A DNA stretch of 26,805 nucleotides from positions 1 through 26,805 of the forward strand of contig CAZKAQ010000042.1 in assembly GCA_964550655.1 (NCBI GenBank), given 5' to 3'. Shown one piece after another: positions 1-7,920 of this stretch. This DNA comes from GCA-1730015 sp964550655 (GTDB lineage: Bacteria; Pseudomonadota; Gammaproteobacteria; Granulosicoccales; Granulosicoccaceae). The notes beneath the pieces are model-generated. The model was not told where the DNA came from. It saw nothing but the letters and a program-made list of their open reading frames with translations, and did not search any database. The position numbers and the translations under genes were made by a program. The first letter of the stretch is position 1; each line of letters opens with the position of its first letter.

Positions 1-2051
1 GCTGGCGGTAGCGCTGTGACGGTGATTACAACACTGGCAGTATCGGTTGCACCATTTCCATCGCTGATCTGGTAGGTGAAACTATCTGTGCCGGAAAATC
101 CTGTCTCCGGAGAGTAGACAATGATGTCTCCCTGCGCCGGAACCGTGGCAGTACCGTTCGACGGCTGCGTCAACACCGACAGACTCAGCGGATCTCCGTC
201 GGGATCGATATCATTGCTTAAAACATTAATAACTACTGTAGTTTCTTCATCGGTACTTGCTGAATCGTTGCTTGCGCGCGGTGCCTCATTAACCTGGTCG
301 ACCGTAATCAACACCTGACCAGTAACTTCAACCGTGCCATCACTCACTGTATAAGTGAACGAATCACTGCCGCTGAAATCTTCATTCGGCGTGTAACGTA
401 CACTGCCATTGGCAAGTAGTGTCGCAGTGCCGTTGGACGGATCACTGACATCGATAACAGTCAAAGCATCGTTATCTCCGTCAGAGTCATTGCCGAGCAG
501 ATCCAATACCCGGCTCTCACCTTCTGCAACCGAGAACTGATCGGCGCCGATAACCGGATCAACATTCACAAAAATTACAGTCAGCACTACTGTCGCTGTC
601 GCGGTATCAGTGCCGTCAGTGATTGTGTATTCAAATGCATCCGGGCCACTGTAGTTGACATCGGGTGTATAGGTTACTGTTCCATCGGCATTGTTGAGCG
701 CACTGCCATTTAATGGACTACCTACAGACACAACACTAAGATTATCGTTTTCAATATCTGAGTCATTCGCGAGCACCTGCACTACCACAGGTGTGTTTTC
801 ATTGGTCGCGACAGTATCGTTCTGTGCTACCGGTGCATCATTTACGTTAGTGATGTTGATAGTGACATTGGCACTGGCAGTCAAACCGCCTGAATCCACC
901 ACTGTATAAGTAAACTGATCCTGGCCGACAAAACCTGTACGCGGACGATACTCTATCAATCTGCCGTTTCGAACATTGGCGACTCCGTTACCGGGGCCAT
1001 TATTAATACCTGAAATATTAAGCGGCAGCGCATCGGGATCGAAATCGTTATCCAGTACGGCGAATTGCGTGACATCAGAATCTTCGGCAACTGTAAAACT
1101 GTCATCACCGGCTACGGGTGCTCTATTGACACTGTCTACGAATACAACCTCCACTACCACAGGATCACTGACAGGGTTAACACCGTCAGTTACCTGGTAA
1201 GTAAAAGTATCTACGCTCAGACCATCGCTGTTTTCCGGTGGGATTTCACCAAAGGCCTCATAGACAAAACTACCGTCAGCTCCAAAGGTTGAACCAAATG
1301 TTGCTCGATTGGAGGCATAAGTTGGCAGCTCAAGTAGCTCTGCTGTCAGGCAAGTGTTGGTCACATGCTCATCATCGTCGTCATTAGCCAGCACGCCCTC
1401 ACTACCAACCGCTTTTTCACAACGATCGTTGTAGCGCACACCCTGGCGCGAAATTCTACTTGGAAAATTCAACTGAAAGACATCCGGATTGGTCACAGGA
1501 GGCGCGTTTAACCCGACATCGAAACAAAAAACTGCACGCACAGGCTCTGTTGCTGATCCGTCCCGATCAAGCAGTGTCAGATCGAACTCAAGCCCGATCG
1601 GCGCAAACAGCGGAGGTGGAATCACTTCTATCTGATCACCGACGGGCTGAAAAGCCACTGCACAGGAAGGCTGATCGAGCAGGCAAGCCTCTACCAGAGA
1701 ATTGGCAGTAAGCGCTTCATCGGCCAGCACCGCACTACACTCCGAGAGATTGCCCTGTCTGACGATGCTGCTGCCGACCCGCACAATACCGGTATCATCG
1801 CCGGCTGGAATCCGGATTACCGAATTGCCACCGCCAAGTACGTCGCCATCATCAAGTTGCAGGCTCGGTGGTGCGTTACTGACCCGATTGTCAGTGCTAC
1901 TGCCACCAGACGAGCCACCGCAGGCACCAAGAACCAGTAAAGCGGCCATAAGGATACCGGCCTTCGAACCACTCGCAACGCCGGCTGTCAGCATGCGCCG
2001 AAGTATCAGGACATTCAGTAACATCTGGACTCTCTCACTATTTTTTGTCAT
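1..2051 (-). CDS. Large cadherin-like repeat lipoprotein, N-terminal part (gene continues past left edge)
   Basis: The reading frame is open from 2051 to the window edge (~683 codons seen, no stop). A hydrophobic segment ends in the lipobox LGAC (Cys44 from the first Met), followed by GGSSGGSS, so an exported lipoprotein is predicted. After ~265 residues of unrecognised sequence come tandem repeats of about 92-95 residues starting near residues 309, 404, 496 and 588. Each begins like NxAPVA.ND, contains LxNDxDxDxDxL and ends with DSFTYTVSDG, the signature of bacterial cadherin-like / Tandem-95 / VCBS-type repeats, which are usually calcium-stabilised adhesin or surface modules. Start is uncertain: ATG at 2051, ATG at 2024 (preceded by GAGAGAG) or ATG at 1994, which gives the most normal 25-residue signal peptide. 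It lies downstream of birA on the same strand with a 134-base gap. The C-terminal fate is not visible. Confidence 0.8.
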   Translation of the reverse strand, partial: MTKNSERVQMLLNVLILRRMLTAGVASGSKAGILMAALLVLGACGGSSGGSSTDNRVSNAPPSLQLDDGDVLGGGNSVIRIPAGDDTGIVRVGSSIVRQGNLSECSAVLADEALTANSLVEACLLDQPSCAVAFQPVGDQIEVIPPPLFAPIGLEFDLTLLDRDGSATEPVRAVFCFDVGLNAPPVTNPDVFQLNFPSRISRQGVRYNDRCEKAVGSEGVLANDDDDEHVTNTCLTAELLELPTYASNRATFGSTFGADGSFVYEAFGEIPPENSDGLSVDTFTYQVTDGVNPVSDPVVVEVVFVDSVNRAPVAGDDSFTVAEDSDVTQFAVLDNDFDPDALPLNISGINNGPGNGVANVRNGRLIEYRPRTGFVGQDQFTYTVVDSGGLTASANVTINITNVNDAPVAQNDTVATNENTPVVVQVLANDSDIENDNLSVVSVGSPLNGSALNNADGTVTYTPDVNYSGPDAFEYTITDGTDTATATVVLTVIFVNVDPVIGADQFSVAEGESRVLDLLGNDSDGDNDALTVIDVSDPSNGTATLLANGSVRYTPNEDFSGSDSFTYTVSDGTVEVTGQVLITVDQVNEAPRASNDSASTDEETTVVINVLSNDIDPDGDPLSLSVLTQPSNGTATVPAQGDIIVYSPETGFSGTDSFTYQISDGNGATDTASVVITVTALPP

Positions 2052-2093
2052 GACGCAATATAGCCGCCATCATACACAATACAAAGGAGGTTA

Positions 2094-2189
2094 ATGAAAA
2101 CTTTCGTAGCCCCTCATCAAAACGGTATAGCAGCGGCAAAGCAAGGAACCAGACCACACAGTCAACTGATGTCAGCCGCAATCATTTAA
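2094..2189 (+). CDS. Possible 31-residue microprotein with strong ribosome binding site
   Basis: ATG at 2094 follows AAAGGAGG (2083-2090), a near-perfect Shine-Dalgarno, but only 3 bases separate them, which is short. The 31-codon frame (begins MKTFVAPHQN, ends MSAAII) has no recognised domain or membrane segment. It lies antisense to the leader of the lipoprotein gene and its stop overlaps the last codon of birA on the other strand. This may be chance; only the ribosome site argues for translation. Confidence 0.2.
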   Translation: MKTFVAPHQNGIAAAKQGTRPHSQLMSAAII

Positions 2190-2995
2190 AAATTCTTCCT
2201 GACCGACACATCAGCCGAGTTAAAGGACTGCAGCCCGTCTTTTGTGTCGATCTGCAGATTGCCTTTCTCATCAATGCCTGCTGCCAGACCCTCAATGATA
2301 TCACCCGCTACCGTCGCCACTACAGTAGTCCCGGCAAGCGCATCATAATCTGTCCAGCGATCCGCCAGCTGACTCACAGACTGTGGTATATCAGCAGACA
2401 CCGCAGTTATCAGTCGCTTCGCAATATCAGCGATTAATTCTGAACGATCAGGAGGTCCACCAGCTCCACACAGTGTTGATAAACCTGTGCTCGGCTGATC
2501 AATCAACCGGGTTTCACCACCGAGGATGTAATTCACCCCCATACCGACCACCAGCACTGTACCCTCTGTTGAGTGTGCGGTACGCGATTCAACCAGAATA
2601 CCTGCTAACTTCGAACCTCGCACCAGTACATCGTTGGGCCACTTGACCATCGAATCCACCACGCCGGTATCACGCAAAGTATCGCATAACACCGAGCCCA
2701 CAATCAGCGACAAACCGTTGAACCAGGCAACAGGCTCAGTGCGATTAAAGCGTAATGAAAAGGTCACCCCGCTATTCGGTGAGTACCAGGTTTTACCGCG
2801 CCTGCCACGACCGACTGTCTGGTGCTCTGCTGCACACAAACTGACAGGAGCGGAAAAATCTCCGTCAAGTAGCCAGGTGTTGGTTGAATCTACTGAGTCC
2901 AGCACATGTACTTCGAGTTCAGGACACGCTTCAGCGCAACCTTCAATGATCACAGTTTTGCTCAGCGGTGTCGGAATAATGTCAGTTGATGCCAT
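2186..2995 (-). CDS. birA: Biotin--[acetyl-CoA-carboxylase] ligase, monofunctional class
   Basis: Activates biotin with ATP to biotinyl-AMP and transfers it to the biotin carrier protein of acetyl-CoA carboxylase, in the cytosol. The 269-residue product shows the biotinyl-AMP loop GRGRRGKTW (62-70), KWPND (118-122), KLAGILVE (from 129, with the ligand-binding Lys) and GMGVN (151-155), then a small C-terminal beta domain. It lacks the ~60-residue winged-helix domain that makes E. coli BirA (321 aa) a repressor. A stop codon lies four codons upstream of the start in frame, so no longer N-terminus is possible. It should therefore be an enzyme only. ATG at 2995; no strong ribosome site. It stands alone, with no coaX neighbour as often seen. 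Confidence 0.93.
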   Translation of the reverse strand: MASTDIIPTPLSKTVIIEGCAEACPELEVHVLDSVDSTNTWLLDGDFSAPVSLCAAEHQTVGRGRRGKTWYSPNSGVTFSLRFNRTEPVAWFNGLSLIVGSVLCDTLRDTGVVDSMVKWPNDVLVRGSKLAGILVESRTAHSTEGTVLVVGMGVNYILGGETRLIDQPSTGLSTLCGAGGPPDRSELIADIAKRLITAVSADIPQSVSQLADRWTDYDALAGTTVVATVAGDIIEGLAAGIDEKGNLQIDTKDGLQSFNSADVSVRKNF

Positions 2996-3177
2996 TTTAT
3001 TTTGTCAGCCACTCGCGAATATGCGGATCTTTTATCAGTAGGTGCCAATATCAAATCACACACAGCCCGGTTTTGGAATGAATTCCATGCTCTGGATATG
3101 GCGCAAGTGCTGCACTACTAATCTGTTAGTCGATAGTTTTTATTGTATTCATTCTCTTAACAGGATCGCTCTGCGCT

Positions 3178-3825
3178 GTGCAAAATTTTTTTTTGAACCT
3201 ACTACTATGCCTTGCCCTACTGTTAGTAATCAGTAAACAGGCACAAGCTGACAAAACCTACGTCTACAAAGAGTCAGACGGCACCGTGTGGTTTAGTAAT
3301 GTTGAACCGGAAGCACAAGACTCCAGCCGTTACCAGCTGATAGAAGTTAAAGGCCGCAGGACTGCAACAAAAAGCTGCCGTGGTATGAACAACAGCAGGC
3401 TGGCTGAGCGTGCACGTAACTATAAAAAAGAGATTACACAATACGCCAGTCAATACGACATTGACTCAAAACTGATACTGGCGGTCATCAGAAATGAATC
3501 GTGCTTCGACAGGTCGGCAGTCTCATCTGCCGGCGCTCAAGGTTTAATGCAGCTCATGCCCGCGACTGCCAGGTGGCTTGGCGTGACAGATTCTTTTAGT
3601 CCGGATCAAAACATCCGTGGTGGTACAAAATATCTTTCCGACCTGGTAAAAAGATACGACAACAATATTAAAATGGCACTGGCGGCTTATAATGCAGGTC
3701 CGGGGGCAGTTGCAAAGTACGGCGGTGTACCACCCTATGCTGAAACGCAGAAATACATCGAAAAAGTCATGAAGTCATATCAGGACTATTTGCGTGACGA
3801 CCGGATAGCTGACGCTGACGAATAA
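3178..3825 (+). CDS. Secreted lytic transglycosylase (SLT domain) with DUF4124-like N-terminus
   Basis: Predicted periplasmic murein lytic transglycosylase. A signal peptide (about residues 1-25, hydrophobic LLLCLALLLV, cleavage after AQA) is followed by a short DUF4124-like segment (KTYVYKESDGTVWFSN, 27-42). Next is a transglycosylase SLT domain: catalytic Glu107 in IRNES, then GLMQLMP (122-128) and AAYNAGPGAV (169-178), the classic Slt/MltC/MltE-type motifs. 215 residues. The start is uncertain: GTG at 3178 is used here; an in-frame TTG lies at 3193. A run of nine T (3186-3194) sits inside the signal-peptide codons, so slippage there would change the frame. It is followed 70 bases later by the deaminase-like gene on the same strand. 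Confidence 0.85.
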   Translation: MQNFFLNLLLCLALLLVISKQAQADKTYVYKESDGTVWFSNVEPEAQDSSRYQLIEVKGRRTATKSCRGMNNSRLAERARNYKKEITQYASQYDIDSKLILAVIRNESCFDRSAVSSAGAQGLMQLMPATARWLGVTDSFSPDQNIRGGTKYLSDLVKRYDNNIKMALAAYNAGPGAVAKYGGVPPYAETQKYIEKVMKSYQDYLRDDRIADADE

Positions 3826-3895
3826 TACGTTAGACAGTTTGTTGGATAGACTTTATATAGCTGACCACCTATCCTATCCAACAGAGACAGATTCC

Positions 3896-4480
3896 ATGCA
3901 TGAGCCAGGGATACTCGCCGAGAGGCTGCTCAAGGTTATCGAAACCGAAGTTCTGCCACTGACAAAAATCGGGGTCGCTGCCGGCAACAAGATTTTCGGC
4001 GCTGCATTGTTGCATAAGGAAACTCTCAAAACTGTTGTTGCTGAAACCAACAATGAGATTGAAAATCCCTTGTGGCACGGTGAGATGCACGCCTTGAAAC
4101 GCTTCTATGAAATACCTCAGGAGCAACGTCCCGCAACAAGTGATCTGCTGTTCCTTTCAACCCACGAACCCTGCAGCCTTTGTTTATCAGCGATCACCTG
4201 GTGCGGCTTTGATAATTTCTACTATTTTTTCAGTCACAAAGACTCGCGTGATTCGTTTGCGATCCCGCATGACCTGAAAATCCTTAAAGAGGTTTTTGGC
4301 CGGGAAGACTACCGTAACGAAAACGAATTCTGGACCAGTCGAGCGATACACGATCTCATTCAAAAATCCCTCGCACCTGACAAGCTGCTTACAAAAGCCA
4401 AAGAAATAAACAGCCGGTACAATGAATTGTCTGACGCCTATCAAACGAATAAAGCAGCTAATAATATTCCGTTGAATTAG
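3896..4480 (+). CDS. Cytidine/deoxycytidylate deaminase-fold protein (nucleoside deaminase)
   Basis: Zinc-dependent deaminase fold. Counting from ATG 3896 (194 aa), the motifs are WHGEMHAL with His61 (zinc) and Glu63 (proton shuttle), and HEPCSLC with Cys93 and Cys96 (zinc). This is the complete H-x-E ... P-C-x2-C signature, so an active enzyme is expected; the HGE rather than HAE form and the long C-terminal part after residue ~115 (FYYFFSHKDSRDSFAI...) do not match TadA or CDA closely, and the substrate is not evident. The frame is open back to TTG at 3839, which would add 19 residues; I prefer the ATG although its ribosome site is weak. The next gene is convergent. Confidence 0.72.
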   Translation: MHEPGILAERLLKVIETEVLPLTKIGVAAGNKIFGAALLHKETLKTVVAETNNEIENPLWHGEMHALKRFYEIPQEQRPATSDLLFLSTHEPCSLCLSAITWCGFDNFYYFFSHKDSRDSFAIPHDLKILKEVFGREDYRNENEFWTSRAIHDLIQKSLAPDKLLTKAKEINSRYNELSDAYQTNKAANNIPLN

Positions 4481-4581
4481 GAGTCTGCACGGCAGAACCT
4501 CTGCTGCTGCGATCGCACCTGAACGGTGTGCCAAGGCAATAGTAATTATCGATCGTTTTCGTTGCGTATGAATAATCGGTG

Positions 4582-4932
4582 TCAATCAACCTTGTGCACG
4601 GAGTATTTCGCCGGCGGCGTTTGCAACACACCATCTTGCGGTTGCCACAACAATAGCTTGTCAACCTGCTTTGCAAGAGCAAAATCTTTTTCTGTAATAC
4701 CCCCTTCAGAGTGTGTTGTGAGATCAATTCTGACCGAGCTATAGCGGACAAGAATCTCCGGATGATGCCATCCGCTTTCTGCCAAAAATCCAATTGCATT
4801 GGCAAGCATCAATGAACTCTTCCAGCCACTGGTCATATAGATTCGACAGATACCACTGTCATCAGCGTTCAAATTCCATTGCGGCAACTCTTCAGTCAGT
4901 CGCTGTTGGACAACAGCTTTACTAATTGTCAT
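4582..4932 (-). CDS. Pterin-4-alpha-carbinolamine dehydratase
   Basis: Dehydrates 4a-hydroxytetrahydrobiopterin to quinonoid dihydropterin, normally recycling the cofactor of aromatic amino acid hydroxylases; some bacterial members act in molybdopterin or folate-related metabolism. The 116-residue protein carries the full active-site signature: Glu52-x3-His56-His57-Pro58-x5-Tyr64-x9-His74-x8-Asp83, within GWHHPEILVRY and LTTHSEGGITEKD. Start ATG at 4932, with AGGT ten bases upstream. It is the last gene of the minus-strand run, 56 bases after the GHMP kinase. No phenylalanine hydroxylase gene (phhA) is in the window, so the physiological partner is open. Confidence 0.9.
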   Translation of the reverse strand: MTISKAVVQQRLTEELPQWNLNADDSGICRIYMTSGWKSSLMLANAIGFLAESGWHHPEILVRYSSVRIDLTTHSEGGITEKDFALAKQVDKLLLWQPQDGVLQTPPAKYSVHKVD

Positions 4933-4988
4933 AGCTTTCTACCTGAAATTTAAACCAAACCATCCATTAAACGAGACATCCATCGGAC

Positions 4989-5984
4989 TTACGCAATGAG
5001 TGGTCTTACCACCTTACAGCCTGCATCTCCAAGGCGTCTTTTTAATTTTTGAAAACCTTTTTCATCTTCACACACGCCCACGATTGCACCACCTGATCCT
5101 GCATATTTTGCACTGACACCACAGGCTCTGGCAGTCTCAATCATTTTTATATGACACGGATTAAGCCTTGATATCGAGCGACGGATGTTGAAATTGTCAT
5201 CCATTAATCTACTGATAACTTCACATTGACCATTTTTTAACGCGTGCAGGAATTTGTCTGTGAGTTCTGCAAGCTCTCGCATCGCATCGACCACCTTCGC
5301 TTCACCTGAATTATATCTTTCACGCAGATCATTATGAAATACTTCGGTTGGCTCGCCGCCCACATCACTGTAAGCCAGATACAGAGGCGGCAGCATGTCA
5401 ACATCCAGCGCTTCGTATTGGCCACACAGATATCCGTTAATATTTTCCGTTTGCCGAAAATCCATTGCCACCAATCCTTCGTAGAACTGAACAACTCGAT
5501 CCTGCAAACCACCGCCGATGTTAAGCTCATTCTGCTCTACCTGCAGGGCAATGGAAGGCAGTACTTTGCGATCAATCTCAACCGAGTAAAATTGCATTAA
5601 GGCCTTTAACGTTGCAACAATCAGTGCGCTGGAGCCGGCCAACCCCACCATTCGAGGAATGTTTGTCTGGTAGCTCATCGTGAAACAGTCAGCCAGATGC
5701 TTTGTTGGTTGGTGAGTAGCAATGTAAGCTGCAAATACATTGATAGTTGCTCTGAACAATCGACTCGCTCCATAGTAGCTGTTAGAGCTAATGTGATTTT
5801 GCAGATCTGCGACCGAACTAAACTGGTACGCATCAGGAACAATAACCAGTTGATCCGATTTTTTAAGCGTCACTTCTGCGTAAAAATTCTTACAGATAGC
5901 CGACAACGTCTTTCCACCATAACCATCTGACGGATTTCCAATCAGACCTATGCGTGCATAGCAGCGTTGTGTAACAGTGTGCAT
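4989..5984 (-). CDS. GHMP-family sugar kinase, glucuronokinase-like
   Basis: 331 residues from ATG 5984 (the frame also opens at TTG 5990). GHMP kinase signatures: ARIGLIGNPSDGYGGKT near the N-terminus (10-26), the phosphate-binding loop PRMVGLAGSSA (110-120), GGGLQDRVVQFYEGLVAMDF (157-176, with Asp162 as likely catalytic base) and the C-terminal YAGSGGAIVGV. The whole pattern, including LPPLYLAYSD and LMDDNFNIRR, resembles plant glucuronokinase (Arabidopsis GlcAK1), which makes glucuronate 1-phosphate for UDP-glucuronate salvage, as I recall that sequence. The bacterial substrate is inferred, not proven; a related uronic acid or heptose is possible. It lies 77 bases after metY and 56 before the carbinolamine dehydratase. 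No ribosome site is obvious. Confidence 0.8.
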   Translation of the reverse strand: MHTVTQRCYARIGLIGNPSDGYGGKTLSAICKNFYAEVTLKKSDQLVIVPDAYQFSSVADLQNHISSNSYYGASRLFRATINVFAAYIATHQPTKHLADCFTMSYQTNIPRMVGLAGSSALIVATLKALMQFYSVEIDRKVLPSIALQVEQNELNIGGGLQDRVVQFYEGLVAMDFRQTENINGYLCGQYEALDVDMLPPLYLAYSDVGGEPTEVFHNDLRERYNSGEAKVVDAMRELAELTDKFLHALKNGQCEVISRLMDDNFNIRRSISRLNPCHIKMIETARACGVSAKYAGSGGAIVGVCEDEKGFQKLKRRLGDAGCKVVRPLIA

Positions 5985-6061
5985 TAACAACTCAATTATT
6001 TATTTTTTAATTTTCACCCGAGTAAAAAGTGCCAACTTTTGCGACCACATTTATTCCGCTT

Positions 6062-7354
6062 TCAGTCAGGACTCTGCGACGCATCTAATGCCTGATTTAT
6101 ATCCCAGATAATATCTTCAATTGTCTCAAGTCCCACAGACATACGGATCATATCCGGCCCCACTCCGGCTGCTATCTGCTCTTCTTCAGTCATTTGTCGA
6201 TGCGTTGTAGAAGCTGGATGAGTAATCAATGTTCTGGCATCACCAATGTTTACCAGATGACTTAAAAACTGTGCAGATTCAATAAACTTTTTTCCCGCCT
6301 GCATACCGCCTTTAACGCCAAAATTAAGTACGCCGCCGGCACCTTTATCAAAGTATTTACTGGCCAGCTCATAGTAGGGTGAACTCTCAAGCCCGGGATA
6401 CCCGACCCAGGCAACGGCGTCATGGTTTGCAAGAAACTCCGCCACTGCCTGGGTGTTAGCGACATGTCTTTCCATGCGCACCGGCAGTGTTTCGAGACCT
6501 TGCAGAAACAAAAATGCGTTAAACGGACTAAGTGCCGGACCCATGGTACGCAACACCTCACAACGTGCTCGCATGGTGTAGCCGAAATCACCGAAAGTCT
6601 CATAGAATTTTATCCCGTGATAACCCTTGGAGGGCTCAAGCATACCCGGGAAATTGCCGTTGTCCCACGGAAACTTCCCCGACTCAATCAGTACGCCACC
6701 GATCGAAGTTCCGTGACCGCCGATAAACTTGGTTGCAGAATGCACGATAATATCTGCACCATATTCAAATGGTCGGAATAAAAACGGCGATGCCATGGTG
6801 TTATCAACAATGAATGGCACACCGGCCTCGTTAGCTATTTTTGCAATCTTTTCAAAATCCACCACGCTGCAGGTAGGATTGCCGATTGTCTCGGCATAAA
6901 GTGCACGGGTTTTATCTGTAATGGCTGCCCGGTAGTTTTCAGGATCAGACGCATCAACAAAAGTAGTATTGATACCAAGCTTTCGAAAGTTCACATCCAA
7001 CTGCGTATAGGTGCCACCGTACAAAGCTTTACTTGAAACTATTTCATCACCCGCTTCAAGAATCGTTAGAAAAGCAACCATTTGTGCCGCCATGCCGGAA
7101 CCGGTAGCAACAGATGCTCTTCCTCCTTCAAGTGATGCCATGCGCTCTTCAAAAACAGCGGTGGTAGGATTCATCAAACGTGTATAGATGTTGCCAAAGG
7201 TCTGTAAATTAAAAAGACTGGCAGCATGATCTGTATCATCGAAAACAAATGATGCAGTCTGATAAATAGGTACTGCGCGCGAACTGGTTGATGCATCAGG
7301 CATCTGCCCTGCATGCAGGCAACGGGTCTCGATTCCAAATTCACGATCAGACAT
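6062..7354 (-). CDS. metY: O-acetylhomoserine aminocarboxypropyltransferase (sulfhydrylase)
   Basis: PLP enzyme that joins O-acetyl-L-homoserine with sulfide to give homocysteine (direct sulfhydrylation branch of methionine synthesis), in the cytosol. 430 residues, the usual MetY length and longer than MetB/MetC (~390). Cys/Met-metabolism family motifs: NIYTRLMNPT (55-64, phosphate contact from the neighbouring subunit), ATGSGMAA (83-90), VDNTMASP (183-190, Asp184 contacts the PLP nitrogen) and HSATKFIGGHG with the Schiff-base Lys209. The inserted segment after residue ~225 (FPWDNGNFPGMLEPSKGYHGIKF) is typical of MetY. Start ATG 7354 with AGGTAA six bases upstream. Third gene of the run, 28 bases after the CoA-binding gene. 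Confidence 0.93.
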   Translation of the reverse strand: MSDREFGIETRCLHAGQMPDASTSSRAVPIYQTASFVFDDTDHAASLFNLQTFGNIYTRLMNPTTAVFEERMASLEGGRASVATGSGMAAQMVAFLTILEAGDEIVSSKALYGGTYTQLDVNFRKLGINTTFVDASDPENYRAAITDKTRALYAETIGNPTCSVVDFEKIAKIANEAGVPFIVDNTMASPFLFRPFEYGADIIVHSATKFIGGHGTSIGGVLIESGKFPWDNGNFPGMLEPSKGYHGIKFYETFGDFGYTMRARCEVLRTMGPALSPFNAFLFLQGLETLPVRMERHVANTQAVAEFLANHDAVAWVGYPGLESSPYYELASKYFDKGAGGVLNFGVKGGMQAGKKFIESAQFLSHLVNIGDARTLITHPASTTHRQMTEEEQIAAGVGPDMIRMSVGLETIEDIIWDINQALDASQSPD

Positions 7355-7382
7355 AAGTGTTACCTGTTAAATTAGAAGTTTG

Positions 7383-7898
7383 CTAGTAAGGCACAACGCG
7401 AGGACGCGTGGCAGAGATTATCCCTGTTGAGACACCAATAAACCCGAGGCCACCAAATAAACGCGCATATTCAATTTTGACACACCGGTTCATCACAACA
7501 TCCATTCCCGCCTGTTTTGCGAGCTGTGCTGCTTCTTCATTAATAACGCCAAGCTGCATCCACAGGGTTTTGGCACCGATACCAACTGCAGACTCTGCAG
7601 TCGGCATAACGCGATCAGAGCGCTGAAATACATCGACTATATCTATCGGGACAGGTATGGACTCAAGGTCGGGGTAACAGGTCTCCCCAAGCACCGTTTC
7701 ATAACGAGGGTTAACCGGAATAATTTTATATCCGTGGTATTGCATATACTTTGCGGCAAAAAAACTCGGACGCGATTCATTGGCAGACAGGCCCACTACC
7801 GCTATAGAGTTATTTTCAGTAAGTATTCGCCTGAGTTCAGCCACATCCGTCATGGAATTTATTACACTGGTAAGAGAAACAACATCATAACTCCACAC
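7383..7898 (-). CDS. CoA-binding domain protein, YccU-like
   Basis: Rossmann-type CoA-binding protein related to E. coli YccU: SIAVVGLSANESRPSF forms the nucleotide-binding loop, followed by GYKIIPVNPRY and AKTLWMQLGVINEEAA, then VVMNRCVKIEYARL, all strongly like YccU. Its biochemical role in the family is not established. Start: GTG at 7898 is chosen because GGAG sits five bases before it and it opens 22 bases after the rpe stop, suggesting coupled translation; the family more usually begins at the internal ATG 7853 (MTDVAELRR), which has no ribosome site. Length 171 or 156 residues. The tail after the core (FGGLGFIGVSTGII) is longer than in YccU. Confidence 0.85.
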   Translation of the reverse strand: MWSYDVVSLTSVINSMTDVAELRRILTENNSIAVVGLSANESRPSFFAAKYMQYHGYKIIPVNPRYETVLGETCYPDLESIPVPIDIVDVFQRSDRVMPTAESAVGIGAKTLWMQLGVINEEAAQLAKQAGMDVVMNRCVKIEYARLFGGLGFIGVSTGIISATRPRVVPY

Positions 7899-7920
7899 CG
7901 ATGCTCCAACAACGATAGTT

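Noticed and set aside
1..1140. Regularly spaced similarity that might suggest a CRISPR or DNA repeat array
   Set aside because: The period is about 280 bases with diverged DNA; it reflects protein repeats, not short identical repeats with spacers.
121..2094. Several plus-strand open frames across the repeat lipoprotein gene
   Set aside because: They are antisense shadows: Ser/Thr-rich, no ribosome sites, no family similarity, while the minus frame has clear repeats and a signal peptide.
3896..4480. Deaminase-fold gene as an anti-phage nucleotide-depleting deaminase or a toxin
   Set aside because: No P-loop or polymorphic-toxin domain is fused or adjacent, and the neighbours are housekeeping genes.
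5985..6061. A-T hairpin (AAAGT/ACTTT) with T-run between metY and the GHMP kinase as a terminator
   Set aside because: The stem is only 5-6 A/T-rich pairs, too weak to call.
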